NCBI GenBank assembly: GCA_963841205.1
Contig: CAWJCH010000010.1
Location: forward strand, 321,705-385,704
Length of the DNA stretch: 64,000 nt
Origin: CAWAWP01 sp963841205
GTDB taxonomy: Bacteria; Chloroflexota; Ktedonobacteria; Ktedonobacterales; JADMIN01
Direction of reading: 5' to 3'
This document shows, one piece after another, positions 63,701 through 64,000 of the stretch (the first letter of the stretch is position 1; the number at the start of each line of letters is the position of its first letter). The position numbers and the translations under genes are program-made. Below the pieces are notes generated by a model. The model was not told where the DNA came from, made no database searches, and was given only the letters and a program-made list of their open reading frames with translations.

Positions 63701-64000
63701 CATCGCGGATCGGGCTGTAGGAGAAGGTGAAATAGCATTCCTCGCTGTAGCCGTAGCGTTCCAGGGGTAGAAACTTGTCATCAGACCAGGTGGCGATTCC
63801 GGTCCGCACCACTCCTGCCAGCATGGGGCCGATAATGTCCCAGATCTCCGACCAGCAGTCCCGTCCCCGGTGTCCCAGCGCTTGCGGGTGTTTGGTTGTT
63901 CCCAGCATCGGACGGTAGGCGTCGTTGTAGAGCATGATCAGTTCCGGCCCCCACCACAGGAGCATGGGAAAGCGGGAAGCCAGGCAGATACCCACCGCCG
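60735..64000 (-). pseudogene. Hybrid sensor histidine kinase, 5' end outside window, two indels
   Basis: The frame is open at the right edge. In order from the N-terminus: a PAS domain (GPELIMLYNDAYRPMLG, EECYFTFSYSPIRDE), a GAF-like region, HisKA/HATPase with His in FFSNVSHEFRTPLTL and N-box VLNLLSNAYKF, a receiver (ILVVDDNADLRDYL, phospho-acceptor in LVLADVMMPELDG, Lys in DYLVKPFSA), a second PAS, and a second HisKA/HATPase (VVAHELRTPLTSLKM, VVENLLSNALKYSP, GVGLGVGLYLCKQF). The frame changes in a run of five G at 63533-63537 and near 61230 (one extra C). Both junctions keep family sequence, so read error is as likely as decay. Confidence 0.85.

Noticed and set aside
1..64000. General reassignment of TAG to tyrosine
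   Set aside because: Many intact genes end in TAG with a following gene close by (thrC, SDR, ALDH, manC-adjacent genes, TPR protein), so TAG is a normal stop here. Suppression limited to some mRNAs remains open.

Overview
The window is 64 kb of high-GC bacterial chromosome. Genes are tightly spaced, Shine-Dalgarno sites are clear, and several -35/-10 promoters of ordinary housekeeping type can be read. The gene set suggests a Chloroflexota-type, possibly soil-dwelling, bacterium: a deazaflavin (F420)-type luciferase-like oxidoreductase, DinB and MOSC proteins, a DUF4388 protein, a NurA nuclease beside a Rad50-like ATPase, split ChrB proteins and many large signalling proteins. That assignment is inference. 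No rRNA, tRNA or CRISPR array was recognised.

Layout. 1-16.6 kb is mostly core genome: the 3' end of hemE, a MOSC protein, a membrane protein/XRE regulator pair behind a near-consensus promoter, a Rad50/SbcC-like ATPase read in three frames, a TPR membrane protein, NurA, threonine synthase, an SDR, a PadR regulator overlapping a PP2C phosphatase, an LLM oxidoreductase, a lipoprotein and DinB. 16.6-25 kb has an aldehyde dehydrogenase, a cupredoxin lipoprotein, a class V aminotransferase locus destroyed by an inverted partial copy of a paralogue, and a GAF-PAS-cyclase protein. 25-29 kb is a chromate-type resistance operon (ChrB N-domain, ChrB C-domain, a beta-propeller broken by an IS630 fragment, a second ChrB C-domain, an MFS transporter) with a palindromic operator at its promoter and no ChrA in view. 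29-47 kb holds a LysR regulator, a decayed TnpB element, twin lipoproteins, a methyltransferase, a GNAT protein, trehalose-6-phosphate synthase, an OmpR-type two-component system, a Cache-domain membrane protein, a DUF4388 protein and mannose-1-phosphate guanylyltransferase.

47.9-60.6 kb is an accessory region. An IS630 and an IS5 element abut on a shared TA, and an IS701 element has inserted across that junction. Then follow two paralogous small proteins, a lone receiver protein, CsbD and GlsB/YeaQ stress-type proteins between long inverted repeats, a graveyard of fused gene pieces (PyrE, TIR, IS66, IS630, GH1), a 119-bp MITE, and a second IS701 element with a 4-bp target duplication. The window ends inside a large hybrid histidine kinase on the minus strand.

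Two features run through the window. First, several genes are broken by single-base indels, some in C/G runs (Rad50-like gene, a lipoprotein, the lone receiver, the hybrid kinase, tnpB). This looks like either read error or real decay. Second, the nonsense codons in the transposases and in a duplicated padR fragment are all TAG, and nearly all stand where the family has tyrosine, although TAG also ends many intact genes here. That pattern, the three-element IS array, the duplicated PadR operator module and the PP2C protein with a permease-prefix-like N-terminus are the most unusual observations.
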